Source: Cobetia crustatorum (GTDB lineage Bacteria; Pseudomonadota; Gammaproteobacteria; Pseudomonadales; Halomonadaceae). Taken from it: a stretch of DNA of 48,449 nt. The notes below the pieces were generated by a model, which made no database searches, was not told where the DNA came from, and saw only the letters and a program-made list of their open reading frames with translations. The stretch is from NCBI RefSeq assembly GCF_000591415.1, contig NZ_JEMF01000022.1, forward strand, positions 1 through 48,449, in the 5' to 3' direction. Each line of letters begins with the position of its first letter. Position 1 is the first letter of the stretch. The translations under genes were made by a program, and so were the position numbers. Positions 28,912-38,751 of this stretch are shown here, piece after piece.

Positions 28912-29408
28912 GAGCAGTCCCCTCCTGTTTCCAGGCGTACGCGGCCAGAAGGTGCCACCACGACAGAGGTAGCATCCGCCGCTGCACAGAAGACCAAGGT
29001 GCTGTTACCACTGGTCAACGTACCGCGATCGTTATACGTGATTCGAGCAGCGCCACCCGACTGCGCCACGGCATTGCTACCTTGATGGATCCACAGCCGG
29101 TCATCTAGCGCAAAGCTGGCAGCGCTACCGACATACACCACCCAGCCATTCGACCAGTCGCCATCACAGTCGGTAGGATTTGGCGTGGCGACACTCGGCG
29201 CATAAGGACAGACACTCACAGGCAAGCCTCGCGTCGTAGACGTACTACGCGCCATTCCCAGCGCATGCGTTAGCGCACGCACGTCAGACTCCACCTGAGA
29301 GCGCTGCACCATGCCCTGCCAGGCAGGCACCGCCCAGGTAGCAATAATGGCGATGATCGCCACTGTCACCACCAGCTCAATCAGAGTGAAACCGCGAGAA
29401 TGACGCAT
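28908..29408 (-). CDS. fimU: Type IV minor pilin FimT/FimU (GspH family), operon B
   Basis: This 166-residue GspH-family prepilin starts at the ATG at 29408 (AAGGAG about 11 bases upstream), giving the short leader MRHSRG and FTLIELVVTVAIIAIIATWAVPAWQGMV with Glu at +5. ARSTSTTRGLPVSVCPYAP parallels the operon A paralogue. Its place directly before pilV, with another pilin gene ahead, matches fimU in the Pseudomonas order fimT-fimU-pilV, so FimU is the likelier role, but the split is not certain. The open frame reaches 29501 but the added residues overlap the upstream gene and lack a leader character. Its stop overlaps the pilV-B start. Confidence 0.85.
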   Translation of the reverse strand: MRHSRGFTLIELVVTVAIIAIIATWAVPAWQGMVQRSQVESDVRALTHALGMARSTSTTRGLPVSVCPYAPSVATPNPTDCDGDWSNGWVVYVGSAASFALDDRLWIHQGSNAVAQSGGAARITYNDRGTLTSGNSTLVFCAAADATSVVVAPSGRVRLETGGDCS

Positions 29409-29491
29409 GATGTCCAATTCTCCTTGCCGCTCGGGTCTATTCGAAAGGTGTTCCCTCCAGGCCCTGTGTCGGGAGTCAGATCTTTCCTTTA

Positions 29492-29980
29492 TCACCAGCA
29501 CCGCCCTCCGCCTTCGGCTCCGGTATTCATGGCCTCATCCATCCACAATATTCCGCAATCATCATTAAGCTGAGAACCTTGCGGTGTAGCCTGGAGCACA
29601 AATGCGGTCGGCGTAAGACTGCGATACGACACGATATAGCGTAGATTCCCGCCGCCATCTTCGATTCTACTGACACCGTCCGCAGGCAGGTTTCCTTCAC
29701 TGACAGGGGCCTCGGAGAAATTCTGGTAGTAAAAACCATGTAGCTGTCTTGCCTGCTGACCTAGAGCTTGCTGGGCATGAGAGCGCCAACTACGCTCCAC
29801 ATAACCGAGATAAGACGGCACGGCGACGGCTGCCAGAATTCCGATAATCGCGACGACCATCATCAGCTCGATCAAGGTGAAGCCCTGCACTCCTCTCTTC
29901 GTCATCCCTTCACACACCCCCGCCTTGCCACGTCGTGCGTGCGCACTAATGACACCGGAGTGGGAAGGAAGACCGAGCAT
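29492..29980 (-). CDS. Type IV pilin-like protein, first gene of operon B
   Basis: This prepilin has [31 protein letters not shown] with Glu at +5 after a glycine, and a C-terminal D-region from [15 protein letters not shown] to GGGRCW, so it is PilE-like in type, although it holds the place of fimT in the Pseudomonas order. The start is uncertain. The ATG at 29980 has GGAG 8 bases upstream and gives a 33-residue leader (162 residues in all); the ATG at 29905 gives the normal-looking leader MTKRGVQG (137 residues) but its GAAGG is too close. Leaders of more than 20 residues also occur in pilE-A. It is the promoter-proximal gene of operon B. Confidence 0.82.
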   Translation of the reverse strand: MLGLPSHSGVISAHARRGKAGVCEGMTKRGVQGFTLIELMMVVAIIGILAAVAVPSYLGYVERSWRSHAQQALGQQARQLHGFYYQNFSEAPVSEGNLPADGVSRIEDGGGNLRYIVSYRSLTPTAFVLQATPQGSQLNDDCGILWMDEAMNTGAEGGGRCW

Positions 29981-29986
29981 GAGCAA

Positions 29987-30152
29987 TTCTCCAGAGTACG
30001 AACCATGCTCCCATTATGTATCATTTTAGTAACCAAGCATTACATTTTTTTTCAATTCTTCCTTGCCACATCAACGATCCGGCACCGACAAGCGCTTCCT
30101 GACAACTGAAAAACCCCAAGCTGCTCGGCTGATTTCGGGGAGATGACATAAA
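29987..30152 (-). promoter_or_regulatory. Upstream region of minor pilin operon B
   Basis: This gap between the ispH terminator and the first operon B gene is AT-rich near 30001-30060. A weak sigma-70 candidate reads TTGAAA, then 17 bases, then TTACTA on the minus strand. A TGGCAAG ... TTGAA pair looks like a sigma-54 site at first but its spacing is two bases too long. No firm promoter can be named. Confidence 0.3.
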
Positions 30153-30179
30153 AAAAGCCGCGACAGAGTCGCGGCTTTT
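30153..30179 (-). terminator. Terminator after ispH
   Basis: A perfect 12-bp stem (AAAAGCCGCGAC at 30153-30164 with its complement at 30168-30179) closes on AGA, and the minus strand continues TTTTTTATGTC. It ends the ribF-ileS-lspA-fkpB-ispH unit. Confidence 0.92.
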
Positions 30180-30203
30180 GCATGAGAAGTAGCTTACTTA
30201 AGG

Positions 30204-31172
30204 TTACAACTCACGAATCTGATCCGATGCGATCAGACGCTCCTTCAGCTCTTTAGGCATGGAGAAGACGATGTTCTCCTCTTGCCCATCAAGCTCCTGT
30301 GGAGCGGAAGCTCCCAACACCATCAGGCGATCAATCACGCCCTGCACCAGTACTTCAGGCGCGCTCGCCCCTGCAGTGATTCCGATACTACCGATACCCT
30401 CAAACCAGCTAGCGTCGATCTGCGCGGCATCATCAATCAACCATGCCGACGTTTCCATGCGTTCTGCCAGCTCACGCAGACGGTTGGAGTTGGAGCTGTT
30501 GGGACTACCGACCACCAGCACGACATCGCACGCTTCCGCCAGCATGCGCACGGCATCCTGACGGTTCTGCGTGGCATAGCAGATGTCGTCCTTGCGCGGC
30601 CCCTGAATCGCCGGAAAGCGCTCACGTAACGCATCAATCACCTTGGCGGTATCGTCCATCGACAGGGTTGTCTGAGTGACAAACGCTAGCTGAGAAGGAT
30701 CCTTGACCTCTAGACGCTGCACATCAGCCTCGTCCTCGACCAGATGGATCGTTCCCCCCTTCGAAGTATCGTAGCGCCCCATGGTGCCTTCGACCTCAGG
30801 ATGCCCAGCATGACCGATCAACACACAGTCCTGGCCCTTGCGCGCATAGCGCAGCACTTCCATGTGCACCTTGGTGACCAGCGGGCAGGTCGCATCGAAG
30901 ACCTTTAGATTGCGACGTTCGGCTTCTTCCTGAACAGCACGCGACACGCCATGCGCCGAGAAGATGACGATGACGTCATCGGGCACCTCGTGAAGCTCCT
31001 CGACGAAGATGGCACCACGATCCTTGAGCGTATCGACCACGAAGCGGTTATGGACCACCTCATGACGCACATAGATCGGTGGCCCGAACACGTCGAGGGC
31101 CCCGTTGACGATATCGATGGCGCGATCCACTCCGGCGCAGAAACCGCGCGGGTTGGCCAGCTTGATCTGCAT
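30204..31172 (-). CDS. ispH: 4-hydroxy-3-methylbut-2-enyl diphosphate reductase
   Basis: IspH (LytB) is the cytoplasmic iron-sulfur enzyme that makes isopentenyl and dimethylallyl diphosphate in the last step of the MEP isoprenoid pathway. The 322-residue product has all three cluster cysteines, C12 (GFCAGV), C96 (DATCPLV) and C198 ([10 protein letters not shown]), and the catalytic E126 in HPEVEGTMG. The ATG at 31172 was chosen because GGAG lies 6 bases upstream and the family starts [13 protein letters not shown]; the open frame extends to 31205. It is the last gene of the ribF-ileS-lspA-fkpB-ispH cluster and feeds, through prenyl precursors, the ispB product encoded further right. Confidence 0.97.
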   Translation of the reverse strand: MQIKLANPRGFCAGVDRAIDIVNGALDVFGPPIYVRHEVVHNRFVVDTLKDRGAIFVEELHEVPDDVIVIFSAHGVSRAVQEEAERRNLKVFDATCPLVTKVHMEVLRYARKGQDCVLIGHAGHPEVEGTMGRYDTSKGGTIHLVEDEADVQRLEVKDPSQLAFVTQTTLSMDDTAKVIDALRERFPAIQGPRKDDICYATQNRQDAVRMLAEACDVVLVVGSPNSSNSNRLRELAERMETSAWLIDDAAQIDASWFEGIGSIGITAGASAPEVLVQGVIDRLMVLGASAPQELDGQEENIVFSMPKELKERLIASDQIREL

Positions 31173-31231
31173 GACAGGCTCCGCTTGATGGCAGGCAGCA
31201 CTCACGGAGAGCGCACCTGAGGAAAGAAGAC

Positions 31232-31699
31232 TCAGTGCGTGGTCACGGGGGCGACTGACAACACCTCGACCTCGAAGGTCAGGGTACGCCCGGCCAGCGG
31301 GTGATTGAAGTCGACCTTGACATCACGCTCGTCGATTTCACGGATGATACCCGGAAGCTCAGAGCCGGAAGGCTCCGCGAAGGACATCACCATGCCGACC
31401 TCGATCTCTTCATCGAAGTTCTTGCGCGACACGACCTGCACATTCTGCGGGTTATGCTGACCGAAGGCATGCTCCGGCGTGACGGTGAAACTGCCCGTCT
31501 CTCCGGCTGCCATGCCCATGACCGGACGTTCGAAGCCCGGCGGCAGGTTACCGTCACCGACCTGGAAGGTAGCCGGCGTCTTGTCGAAGGTGGAATCTAC
31601 CTCGGTGCCGTCTTCCAGACGTAGACGGAAGTGGAGGCTGACCTCCATATTATCGGCGATACGATGCTCGCTCATGTCGACCTCGACTTGGCCACTCAT
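31232..31699 (-). CDS. fkpB: FKBP-type peptidyl-prolyl isomerase (SlpA-like)
   Basis: This 155-residue cytoplasmic protein is an FKBP with the SlyD-type fold: the FKBP core is split by an insert-in-flap chaperone domain (roughly residues 80-135, including [17 protein letters not shown]). The start of the core, [19 protein letters not shown], and its return, [19 protein letters not shown], are clear. It lacks the histidine-rich metal tail of SlyD, so the SlpA/FkpB subgroup fits. Such proteins speed proline isomerisation and help folding. The ATG overlaps the lspA stop (ATGA at 31696-31699), as expected from the conserved lspA-fkpB-ispH order. Confidence 0.94.
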   Translation of the reverse strand: MSGQVEVDMSEHRIADNMEVSLHFRLRLEDGTEVDSTFDKTPATFQVGDGNLPPGFERPVMGMAAGETGSFTVTPEHAFGQHNPQNVQVVSRKNFDEEIEVGMVMSFAEPSGSELPGIIREIDERDVKVDFNHPLAGRTLTFEVEVLSVAPVTTH

Positions 31700-32223
31700 T
31701 CAGAGCGGCTACGGAAGGATTCAATAATCAGTGCCACGGCACCCAGACTGATACCGACATCCGCCACATTGAAGGCAGGGAAGAAGGCACCGTTCCAGTG
31801 GAAGGACAGGAAGTCCACCACGTAGCCGTGCACGACTCGGTCATAGAGATTGCCCAGTGCGCCACCCAGTACCAGCGCGATGCCCAGCGCCGTGAAGGTT
31901 TCGTGACGCTTGAGGCGAGTCAGCCAGATACTCAGGCCAACGGCCGCAACGACGGCAATACCGGCAAACAACCAGCGCTGCCAGCCATCATGAGCGGCCA
32001 GAAAGCTGAACGCTGCCCCTGTATTGTGCAAAAGCGTCAGATTGAAGATCGGCAGTACCTCATTGGCCTGCCCGTAGACCAGCGAACTACTGGCCAGCCA
32101 CTTGGTCGCCAGATCCAGCACCACGATGGTCAGAGACAACCACAACCAGCGCAATGGCGAGCGCATCGGAAGGTTGGCTGCTGACGGCGTATCGCTGGCG
32201 GGGTCTTGAGTAGAAGAAGTCAT
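31696..32223 (-). CDS. lspA: Lipoprotein signal peptidase (signal peptidase II)
   Basis: LspA is an inner-membrane aspartyl protease that removes the signal peptide from lipid-modified prolipoproteins, such as the BamD and small lipoprotein made from this window. The 175-residue product has four membrane segments and the two catalytic aspartates, D128 in GNLYDRV and D155 in FNVADVGIS, plus the family NTGAAFSF segment. The N-terminal about 20 residues are polar and longer than in E. coli. AGGAAGG precedes the ATG at 32223; the frame to 32262 was rejected. It lies between ileS and fkpB in the usual cluster, with a hairpin in the gap from ileS. Confidence 0.96.
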   Translation of the reverse strand: MTSSTQDPASDTPSAANLPMRSPLRWLWLSLTIVVLDLATKWLASSSLVYGQANEVLPIFNLTLLHNTGAAFSFLAAHDGWQRWLFAGIAVVAAVGLSIWLTRLKRHETFTALGIALVLGGALGNLYDRVVHGYVVDFLSFHWNGAFFPAFNVADVGISLGAVALIIESFRSRSE

Positions 32224-32287
32224 GTTGCCTTCCTGTCGGGGATGCCTGAGACATCCACCCATGAAATTGGCCTACAGCTGCAAGACA

Positions 32288-32315
32288 CGAACGCCGGGCC
32301 TGAGCCCGGCGTTCG
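32288..32315 (-). other. Intergenic hairpin between ileS and lspA
   Basis: A perfect 12-bp GC-rich stem (32288-32299 with 32304-32315) closes on CTGA. No T run follows on the minus strand (GTGTCTTGC). It could trim, stabilise or partly attenuate the message between ileS and lspA rather than end it. Confidence 0.65.
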
Positions 32316-32363
32316 ATGGCGTCGATCAATAAAACGACCGGCGCAATTACCGCATCATGTCGA

Positions 32364-35198
32364 TCACGCGAAGTGGCGAGTCTCGCCGTTACCGTCCGGC
32401 AGGTTAGTCACGCAGCGGCTACACAGTGTCGGGTGCTCCAGCAGCGTGCCAACTTCCGGGCGATGGTGCCAACAGCGCTCGCACTTGGCATGCTCGCTCG
32501 CTTTCACGGCAACCTTCAAGCCAGCCACTTCGGTGTCAACGACATCGCTACCTGCGGACTCAAGTGCGACCAGTTCAACACCGCTGGTCAGCATCACGAA
32601 GCGCAGCTCATCACCGAGGTTGGCCAACAGTGTCTTGAGCTCATCATTGACGAACAGCGTCACTTCAGCCGCAAGACCATTCTTGACCATACCCTCGTTA
32701 CGCGCCGCTTCCAGTGTCTTGTTGACCGCCTGCTTGACGTGCAACACCTGCTCCCAGAACTCGCGCCCCATCGCAGCGTCGTCGGCAAGCGTGGTCAGGC
32801 CGGTGTAGGACTCTTCGAGGAAGATGGTGTCCTTGCGCGGGCCCGGAATGTTGGCGTAGATCTCTTCCCCGGTGAAGGAGAGAATCGGCGCCATCCAGCG
32901 TGCCAGCGCTTCGATCACATGATAGAGCGCGGTCTGGCAGCTACGACGCGCCAATGAATCCGGCTGCGTGGTGTACTGGCGGTCCTTGATGATATCCAGA
33001 TAGAAGCCCCCAAGCTCACGCGAGCAGAAGGTCAGCACCTGCTGATAGATATCGAGGAAGCGATACTCTTCATACGCAAGCTCAACACGCGCCTGCAACT
33101 GAGCGGCACGGTCGACTACCCACTGGTCCAACGCCAGCATGTCGTCGAAGGCCACCACATCACGCGCTGGCTCGAATCCGTTCAGATTCGACAGCAGGAA
33201 GCGCGAGGTGTTGCGGATACGACGATAGGCATCGGCGGTACGCTTGAGGATCTCATCCGACACCGCCATTTCGCCGGAGTAGTCATTGGATGACACCCAC
33301 AGACGCAGAATATCGGCGCCCAGTTTGTCCATCACCTGCTGCGGCGCGACGACGTTGCCGACCGACTTGGACATCTTGCGGCCCTGCGCATCGACAGTGA
33401 AGCCATGCGTCAGCAGTGCCTTGTACGGGGCATGGCCATCGATGGCACAACCAGTCAGCAGCGACGAGTGGAACCAGCCACGGTGCTGATCCGACCCTTC
33501 CAGATACAGATCGGCACGCGGGCCTTCAGCGTGACCATGCGGGTGTGAGCCACGCAGTACGTGCCAGTGCGTCGTTCCGGAATCGAACCACACGTCCAGC
33601 GTATCGGTAACCTTCTCGTATTGCTCAGCCTCGTCACCCAGCAGCTCCTGGTTGTCGAGCGCCCACCAGGCATCAATGCCCTTCTCGGCCACACGGTCCG
33701 CGACTGCTTCCATCAGCTCGACGCTGTTGGGATGCAGCTCGCCAGTCGCGCGATGCAGGAACAGCGGGATCGGCACGCCCCAGTTACGCTGACGCGAGAT
33801 GCACCAATCAGGACGGTTGGCGATCATGCTCTTCAGGCGCGCCTGACCCCAGGCAGGAATGAAGGCAGTCTCCTCGATGGCAGACAACGCCTTGTCGCGC
33901 AGCGTCACACCGTCGGAGCCAGCGATATCCATGCCGACAAACCACTGCGCTGTTGCACGATAGATGACCGGCGTCTTGTGGCGCCAGCAGTGCATATAGC
34001 TGTGAGTGATCTTCTCGTGGGCCATCAGTGCGCCAAGCTCTTCGAGACGCGCGACGATGTTCGGGTTGGCCTTCCAGATGAACTGACCACCGAATTCCGG
34101 CAGGTCAGGTACATAAACACCATTGCCCTGCACCGGGCTTTCGATCTCATCGAATTCCATGCCATAGCGACGGCAGGTATGGAAATCGTCTTCGCCATAG
34201 GCCGGCGCGGAATGGACGATACCGGTACCGGCACCTGTCTCGACATAGTCAGCCAGGTAGACCGGCGACAGACGATCGTAGATCGGATGACGGAAGTTGA
34301 TCAGCTCAAGCGCCGCACCATTGACGGTCGCCAGCGTCTCGCCACTCAGACCGAAGCGCGCCAGGCTGTCATCGACCAGCTCTTCGGCGAGCACCAGCAG
34401 GCGCTCGCCGGTATCGACCAGCGAGTAGACGAAGTCCGGGTGAACGTTGAGCGCCTGGTTGGCCGGGATGGTCCACGGGGTGGTGGTCCAGATCACGGCG
34501 GCGGCCGGCTTGCTCAGTGACTCGAGCCCGAAGGCCTTGGCCAGCACCACCGAATCATCGGCAGTGAAAGCAACATCGATGGCATCAGAGGCTTTGTCAG
34601 CGTACTCGACTTCGGCTTCCGCCAGCGCAGAACCGCAGTCGAAGCACCAGTTGACCGGCTTCAGGCCCTTGAAGACGAAACCGCCCTTGACCATCTCGGC
34701 CAACGCACGGATCTCGCCGGCTTCATTGGCGAAGTCCATGGAGCGATACGGGTTGCCCCAGTCACCGACGATGCCGAGACGAATGAACTCATGCTTCTGG
34801 CCTTCGACCTGAACACCGGCGTATTCACGGCACAGGTGGCGGGCTTTCTCGGACTCGAGATGCTTGCCGTGGGTCGTCTCGACCTTGTGCTCGATGGGCA
34901 GACCATGACAGTCCCAACCCGGCACGTACGGCGCATCAAAGCCCGCCATCGTCTTGGACTTGACGATGATGTCCTTGAGAATCTTGTTGACGGCATGACC
35001 GATGTGAATATTGCCGTTGGCATAGGGAGGGCCATCGTGGAGCACGAAGCTCGGACGGCCCTTGCCTGCTTCACGCAGACGCGCGTAAAGGTCAATCTCG
35101 CTCCAGCGTGCCAGTTGATCCGGCTCACGCTTGGGAAGATTGCCACGCATCGGGAAGTCGGTATCGGGCAGATTCAGGGTGTGCTTGTAGTCGCTCAT
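32364..35198 (-). CDS. ileS: Isoleucyl-tRNA synthetase
   Basis: This class I synthetase charges tRNA-Ile and edits mischarged valine. The 944-residue product matches the bacterial length (E. coli 938). HIGH is at residues 65-68, the KMSKS loop appears as [10 protein letters not shown] around residue 607, the editing domain lies between, and the C-terminal zinc knuckle has [11 protein letters not shown] and CSRC. The start [19 protein letters not shown] is the family start. It is preceded by ribF with an 11-base gap, so the two are co-transcribed. It is also the bacterial type sensitive to mupirocin, judging by general family, but that is not tested here. Confidence 0.97.
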   Translation of the reverse strand: MSDYKHTLNLPDTDFPMRGNLPKREPDQLARWSEIDLYARLREAGKGRPSFVLHDGPPYANGNIHIGHAVNKILKDIIVKSKTMAGFDAPYVPGWDCHGLPIEHKVETTHGKHLESEKARHLCREYAGVQVEGQKHEFIRLGIVGDWGNPYRSMDFANEAGEIRALAEMVKGGFVFKGLKPVNWCFDCGSALAEAEVEYADKASDAIDVAFTADDSVVLAKAFGLESLSKPAAAVIWTTTPWTIPANQALNVHPDFVYSLVDTGERLLVLAEELVDDSLARFGLSGETLATVNGAALELINFRHPIYDRLSPVYLADYVETGAGTGIVHSAPAYGEDDFHTCRRYGMEFDEIESPVQGNGVYVPDLPEFGGQFIWKANPNIVARLEELGALMAHEKITHSYMHCWRHKTPVIYRATAQWFVGMDIAGSDGVTLRDKALSAIEETAFIPAWGQARLKSMIANRPDWCISRQRNWGVPIPLFLHRATGELHPNSVELMEAVADRVAEKGIDAWWALDNQELLGDEAEQYEKVTDTLDVWFDSGTTHWHVLRGSHPHGHAEGPRADLYLEGSDQHRGWFHSSLLTGCAIDGHAPYKALLTHGFTVDAQGRKMSKSVGNVVAPQQVMDKLGADILRLWVSSNDYSGEMAVSDEILKRTADAYRRIRNTSRFLLSNLNGFEPARDVVAFDDMLALDQWVVDRAAQLQARVELAYEEYRFLDIYQQVLTFCSRELGGFYLDIIKDRQYTTQPDSLARRSCQTALYHVIEALARWMAPILSFTGEEIYANIPGPRKDTIFLEESYTGLTTLADDAAMGREFWEQVLHVKQAVNKTLEAARNEGMVKNGLAAEVTLFVNDELKTLLANLGDELRFVMLTSGVELVALESAGSDVVDTEVAGLKVAVKASEHAKCERCWHHRPEVGTLLEHPTLCSRCVTNLPDGNGETRHFA

Positions 35199-35209
35199 AG
35201 CCTTTCGGG

Positions 35210-36343
35210 TCAGCCGTCGTGGGGGCGGGAAGCCTGCGCTTCCCGAGCCGTGGAATCAGACACCTCAGCAGTGCCGTGTAGGGGTGTCACCTGAGCACGC
35301 GTCATCAGCGCGCTCAGCGGACAGCTGGCCAGCGGCAGGTCAGCCATCGAGGTAATGCAGTGGTGCATCTCACGCTCATCAACAGCCGGTGTATCACCCG
35401 CTGCCAGTGCGAAGAAGCGCCGAGCCAGCGCAATATCAGAGTAGATCGCGGCCTTCAAGGCATCGAGACCATCGAAACGCATCTCGCCCCGCAAGAAAGC
35501 GCAAAAGCTCACACCTAATCGCTGACCATAAATATCTTCCGAGAAGTCCAGCAGATGGACTTCGAGTACCGGCCGCGGCGTACCGACCGTGGGTCGCCAG
35601 CCAATATTGGCCACCGCTGGACAGGAGCGCCCGTCAGCCAGATGCGCTATTACCGCATAGACGCCGGACACCGAGAGCGGTGCATTCGGCAGCGGTAGAT
35701 TAGCGGTCGGTACGCCGAGCGTACGTCCCAGCTGGCGGTCCGCAACCACACGGCCCTGCCAGCAGTGGGGGCGCCCCAGCAGCTCAGTGGCCAGCGTCAT
35801 GTTGCCATCGGCCAGTACCTTGCGTACCCGGGTGCTCGAGACGCGCTCATCTGCGACCTCGAAGGTGCGGGTATGCTCCACCGCAAAACCTTCGGCCGCA
35901 CCGATGCGCTCCAGTAGTGGAAAATCGCCGGCACGATCACAGCCGAAGCGGAAATCATCACCGACCACCAGGTGACGCACCCCAAGGCCATCAATTAGTA
36001 CCTGCTCGATGAACTCGCGAGCCGACAGTGAACGCAGCGCCTCATTGAAGGGCAGGCATAGCACGCGTTCAGCGCCGTGCTGTGCCAGCAGGCGTACTTT
36101 ATCTGCTAGCCGCGTCAAACGAGGCGGCGCCTTGGCACCGGCAAAAAACTCGCGCGGCTGTGGTTCAAATACCACGACCGTCGCCGGCAGGCCGTAAGCT
36201 GCCGCACGTTCCCGGAGCTGTTCCAGAATCGCCTGATGCCCGAGGTGAACACCATCAAAATTACCGATGGTGGCCACGCAGCCGCGGCTGCCATCCTGCT
36301 TGCGCAGGCGGGCGAGATTGTGCAGTCCTCTGATCAAGTCCAT
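35210..36343 (-). CDS. ribF: Bifunctional riboflavin kinase / FAD synthetase, with C-terminal extension
   Basis: RibF phosphorylates riboflavin to FMN and adenylates FMN to FAD. The 377-residue product has the N-terminal nucleotidyltransferase domain with [10 protein letters not shown] (27-36) and VSSTRVR, then the riboflavin kinase domain with [11 protein letters not shown] and GVYAV. The kinase core normally ends near DIALARRFF; here about 60 extra residues follow, rich in Ala, Ser and Pro and without a recognised motif. The ATG at 36343 begins [10 protein letters not shown] as expected; the frame runs on to 36358 from a TTG. It is the first gene of the ribF-ileS-lspA-fkpB-ispH unit, with a good promoter just upstream at 36376-36403. 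Confidence 0.95.
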   Translation of the reverse strand: MDLIRGLHNLARLRKQDGSRGCVATIGNFDGVHLGHQAILEQLRERAAAYGLPATVVVFEPQPREFFAGAKAPPRLTRLADKVRLLAQHGAERVLCLPFNEALRSLSAREFIEQVLIDGLGVRHLVVGDDFRFGCDRAGDFPLLERIGAAEGFAVEHTRTFEVADERVSSTRVRKVLADGNMTLATELLGRPHCWQGRVVADRQLGRTLGVPTANLPLPNAPLSVSGVYAVIAHLADGRSCPAVANIGWRPTVGTPRPVLEVHLLDFSEDIYGQRLGVSFCAFLRGEMRFDGLDALKAAIYSDIALARRFFALAAGDTPAVDEREMHHCITSMADLPLASCPLSALMTRAQVTPLHGTAEVSDSTAREAQASRPHDG

Positions 36344-36375
36344 GCGTGCATCACACAAGCCGCCGAAAGAGGTCG

Positions 36376-36403
36376 ATTATAGCGGAGGGCGCGGCGCTGA
36401 CAG
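36376..36403 (-). promoter_or_regulatory. Sigma-70-type promoter of the ribF operon
   Basis: On the minus strand CTGTCA (36403-36398) and a perfect TATAAT (36381-36376) are 16 bases apart. The predicted transcript starts near 36369, leaving a leader of about 26 bases before the ribF ATG. Confidence 0.7.
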
Positions 36404-36495
36404 CCACCACAAGCCCCGTAAGCGAAAATCAACGGGAACAGAACGTCCGCCGAAGTGCACAGCGGACTCTACGCGAGGTCACGCAAGGCCAGCTG

Positions 36496-38127
36496 CTAGC
36501 CCTGCATGCGGAAGTGTCGCGGACGCACACCACAAAGCCCTAACCACAGGCCATACGCCAATATGCCGCCCACCACCAATGCTCCCATCATCGCACAGCG
36601 CTCCCACAGGCCCCAACCAAGCCAGGTCGTCCAGTCTGGTGACAGCCACATCAGCCCGCCGCCCATCAGCACGCAACCGCCAAGCAAGGTCAGTGAGTAA
36701 CGCCCCCAACCGGGCTGGAATCGAAGTGCGCCTTCGCGATACAAGCCCCGGGCAAGTAAGCCAGCATTGAGAAAGGCTGACAGAGCAGTGGCCAATGCAA
36801 GCCCAGCATGCGCCAGCGGCCCGATCAATATCAGGTTAAAGATCATATTGGCAATCATGGCGATGATGCCGATTTTCACCGGCGCCTTGGTGTTCTGCCG
36901 CGCATAGAAGCCCGGCGCCAGCACCTTGATCAGCATGAAGGCCAGCAGCCCGAAGCTGTAGGCCCGCAGGCTCTGGGCCGACATCACGACATCATTGTCG
37001 GTCATCGCCCCATAGTGGAACAACGTAATCAACAGCGGCTCCGCCAGTACCCCCAGCGCCAACGCTGCCGGCACGCCGATCAATAATACCGAGCGCAGCG
37101 CCCAGTCGAGCATCTTCTGGAAGTGCTCCAGCGACTGCTCGGCATGCCGCTTGGAGAGCGCCGGCAGAATGACCGTACCAATCGCAATGCCGATGATGCC
37201 CAGTGGCAGCTCGACAAGGCGGTCCGAGTAATAAAGCCAGGACACGCTACCCGTGACCAGGAACGACGCCAGTACCGTATCAAGCAGCAGATTGATCTGC
37301 GAGACCGAGACCCCGAACAACGCCGGCGTCATCAGCTTCAGAATACGCCGCACCCCTTCATGCGCAAAATTAGGCCACGGTTTGGGCATCAGCCCCAGGC
37401 GCAGCAAAAAGGGCACCTGGAACAACAGCTGAACACACCCCGCAATCAATACTCCCCATGCCAGCGCAATGGCCGGCGTCTCGAAGCGTGGCGCTAACAG
37501 CAAGGCGGCTCCGATCAAACTCAGGTTAAGCAGAACTGGAGTAATCGCAGGGACCGCGAAGCGATTCCAGGTATTGAGCACACTACCAGAGAAGGCCGTC
37601 AGCGAGATCAGCAGCAAATAGGGAAAGGTCAGTCGTAGCATTTCACCAGTGAGAGCGAGCTTACCGGCATCTTCACTGAAGCCTGGCGCAAACACCCACA
37701 CCAGCCAAGGCGCACATAGCATAGCCAGTGCGGTAATTAGTGCCAGAATAACACCGAGACTACCGCTGACCGCATCGAGCAGCTCGCGAACCTCCTCGCG
37801 CGTGCGCCGAGTGGCGTACTCGGAAAGCACCGGAATGAAGGCCTGATTGAAAGCCCCTTCGGCAAACAGGCGACGCATGAAGTTGGGAATCTTGAAGGCG
37901 ACGAAGAAGGCGTCTGCACCACTCCCCGCTCCGAGCAAGCTGGCAATGATGACATCGCGTGCCAACCCTAGCACTCGAGAGAGCATCGTCATCACACTGA
38001 CGATCATCCCCGAGCGCAACAGTCCGGCGCGCACCGGCAGGCTATCGCCTGAAGCGGTCTCACCCTGTGCACTTGCCTGCGTAGCGGTCTTCCCTGCAGC
38101 GGGCGACTCATCCTGCGGCTTGCTCAC
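36496..38127 (-). CDS. murJ: Lipid II flippase MurJ
   Basis: MurJ moves lipid II across the inner membrane for peptidoglycan synthesis. The 543-residue product begins with a polar N-terminal tail of about 30 residues, then about 14 membrane helices of the MVF/MOP fold, with family segments MTMLSRVLGLARDVIIASLLGAG, FFVAFKIPNFMRRLFAEGAF and ELPLGIIGIAIGTVILPALS. It starts with GTG at 38127, with GAGAGG 7 bases upstream. It follows rpsT after a strong terminator, so it should have its own promoter within 38128-38237. ribF lies downstream with a 152-base gap and a promoter of its own. The rpsT-murJ-ribF order is conserved in pseudomonads. Confidence 0.96.
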   Translation of the reverse strand: MSKPQDESPAAGKTATQASAQGETASGDSLPVRAGLLRSGMIVSVMTMLSRVLGLARDVIIASLLGAGSGADAFFVAFKIPNFMRRLFAEGAFNQAFIPVLSEYATRRTREEVRELLDAVSGSLGVILALITALAMLCAPWLVWVFAPGFSEDAGKLALTGEMLRLTFPYLLLISLTAFSGSVLNTWNRFAVPAITPVLLNLSLIGAALLLAPRFETPAIALAWGVLIAGCVQLLFQVPFLLRLGLMPKPWPNFAHEGVRRILKLMTPALFGVSVSQINLLLDTVLASFLVTGSVSWLYYSDRLVELPLGIIGIAIGTVILPALSKRHAEQSLEHFQKMLDWALRSVLLIGVPAALALGVLAEPLLITLFHYGAMTDNDVVMSAQSLRAYSFGLLAFMLIKVLAPGFYARQNTKAPVKIGIIAMIANMIFNLILIGPLAHAGLALATALSAFLNAGLLARGLYREGALRFQPGWGRYSLTLLGGCVLMGGGLMWLSPDWTTWLGWGLWERCAMMGALVVGGILAYGLWLGLCGVRPRHFRMQG

Positions 38128-38237
38128 CCTGACACCTCTCTCGATTCCCTGTCATGACACGATCTTCACGGGACTTCTCGACGCTTTATGTCGTTGCACG
38201 GCGCACATGATCGCCATGCCACACGATAGACAGACAC

Positions 38238-38265
38238 AAAAAAACCGGCCGAAGCCGGTTTTTTT
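38238..38265. terminator. Bidirectional-looking terminator after rpsT
   Basis: CCGGC (38245-38249) pairs with GCCGG (38254-38258) on a CGAA loop, extended by A7/T7 arms. The minus strand continues with TTTTTTTGTG, ideal for stopping rpsT transcription. Confidence 0.92.
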
Positions 38266-38278
38266 ACGCGAACACGTC

Positions 38279-38545
38279 TTAGACAGCCAGTGCCTTGACG
38301 CGTGCGTTCAGACGGCTCTTGACGCGAGCGGCCTTCTTCTTGGACAGAATGTCCTTGTCGGCGTAACGGTCGAGGACCTTCTGCGCGACATTGAAAGCGG
38401 CCATGGACGCAGCGTGATCGCCGGTCTTGACAGCCTTCAGCACGTTCTTGACACCGGTACGCACGGCAGAACGCTGTGCGGAGTTGTGCTGACGACGAAC
38501 TTCAGACTGACGAGCGCGCTTACGTGCCTGCTTAGTATTTGCCAC
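38279..38545 (-). CDS. rpsT: 30S ribosomal protein S20
   Basis: S20 is a small helical protein that binds 16S rRNA early in 30S assembly. The 88-residue product (MANTKQARKRARQSEVRRQHN ...) is typical in length and basic throughout. It starts with GTG at 38545, with AAGGAG 8 bases upstream. In E. coli the start is UUG and S20 represses its own translation; the rare start here suggests similar weak, adjustable initiation, although that is inference. The message should begin near an extended -10 element about 200 bases upstream (38752-38760) and ends at the 38238-38265 terminator, so rpsT is a single-gene unit. Confidence 0.97.
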   Translation of the reverse strand: MANTKQARKRARQSEVRRQHNSAQRSAVRTGVKNVLKAVKTGDHAASMAAFNVAQKVLDRYADKDILSKKKAARVKSRLNARVKALAV

Positions 38546-38751
38546 TTTAAATGCTCCTTATGAGTCCACCCTTGGGCGCATACTCATGAACTTGAATTTG
38601 GAAGACATTGTCGCGATGCGACAGCGAGTCCGATCACTTCCCAAATGTCTCACCTGATACTTCGGAAAGCATTCGGAAAATCAGCGACTTGGCGTGGAAG
38701 CCCCACCAAGTCTTCGCCATCGGGATGGACCAGCACCCGACAGGACGGCAA

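Noticed and set aside
30040-30080. Possible sigma-54 promoter upstream of operon B
   Set aside because: GG and the downstream G are 12 bases apart rather than 10, and the conserved GC is GA.
33561-34520. 319-residue plus-strand frame opposite ileS
   Set aside because: Antisense shadow of ileS with Arg/His-rich composition and no motif.
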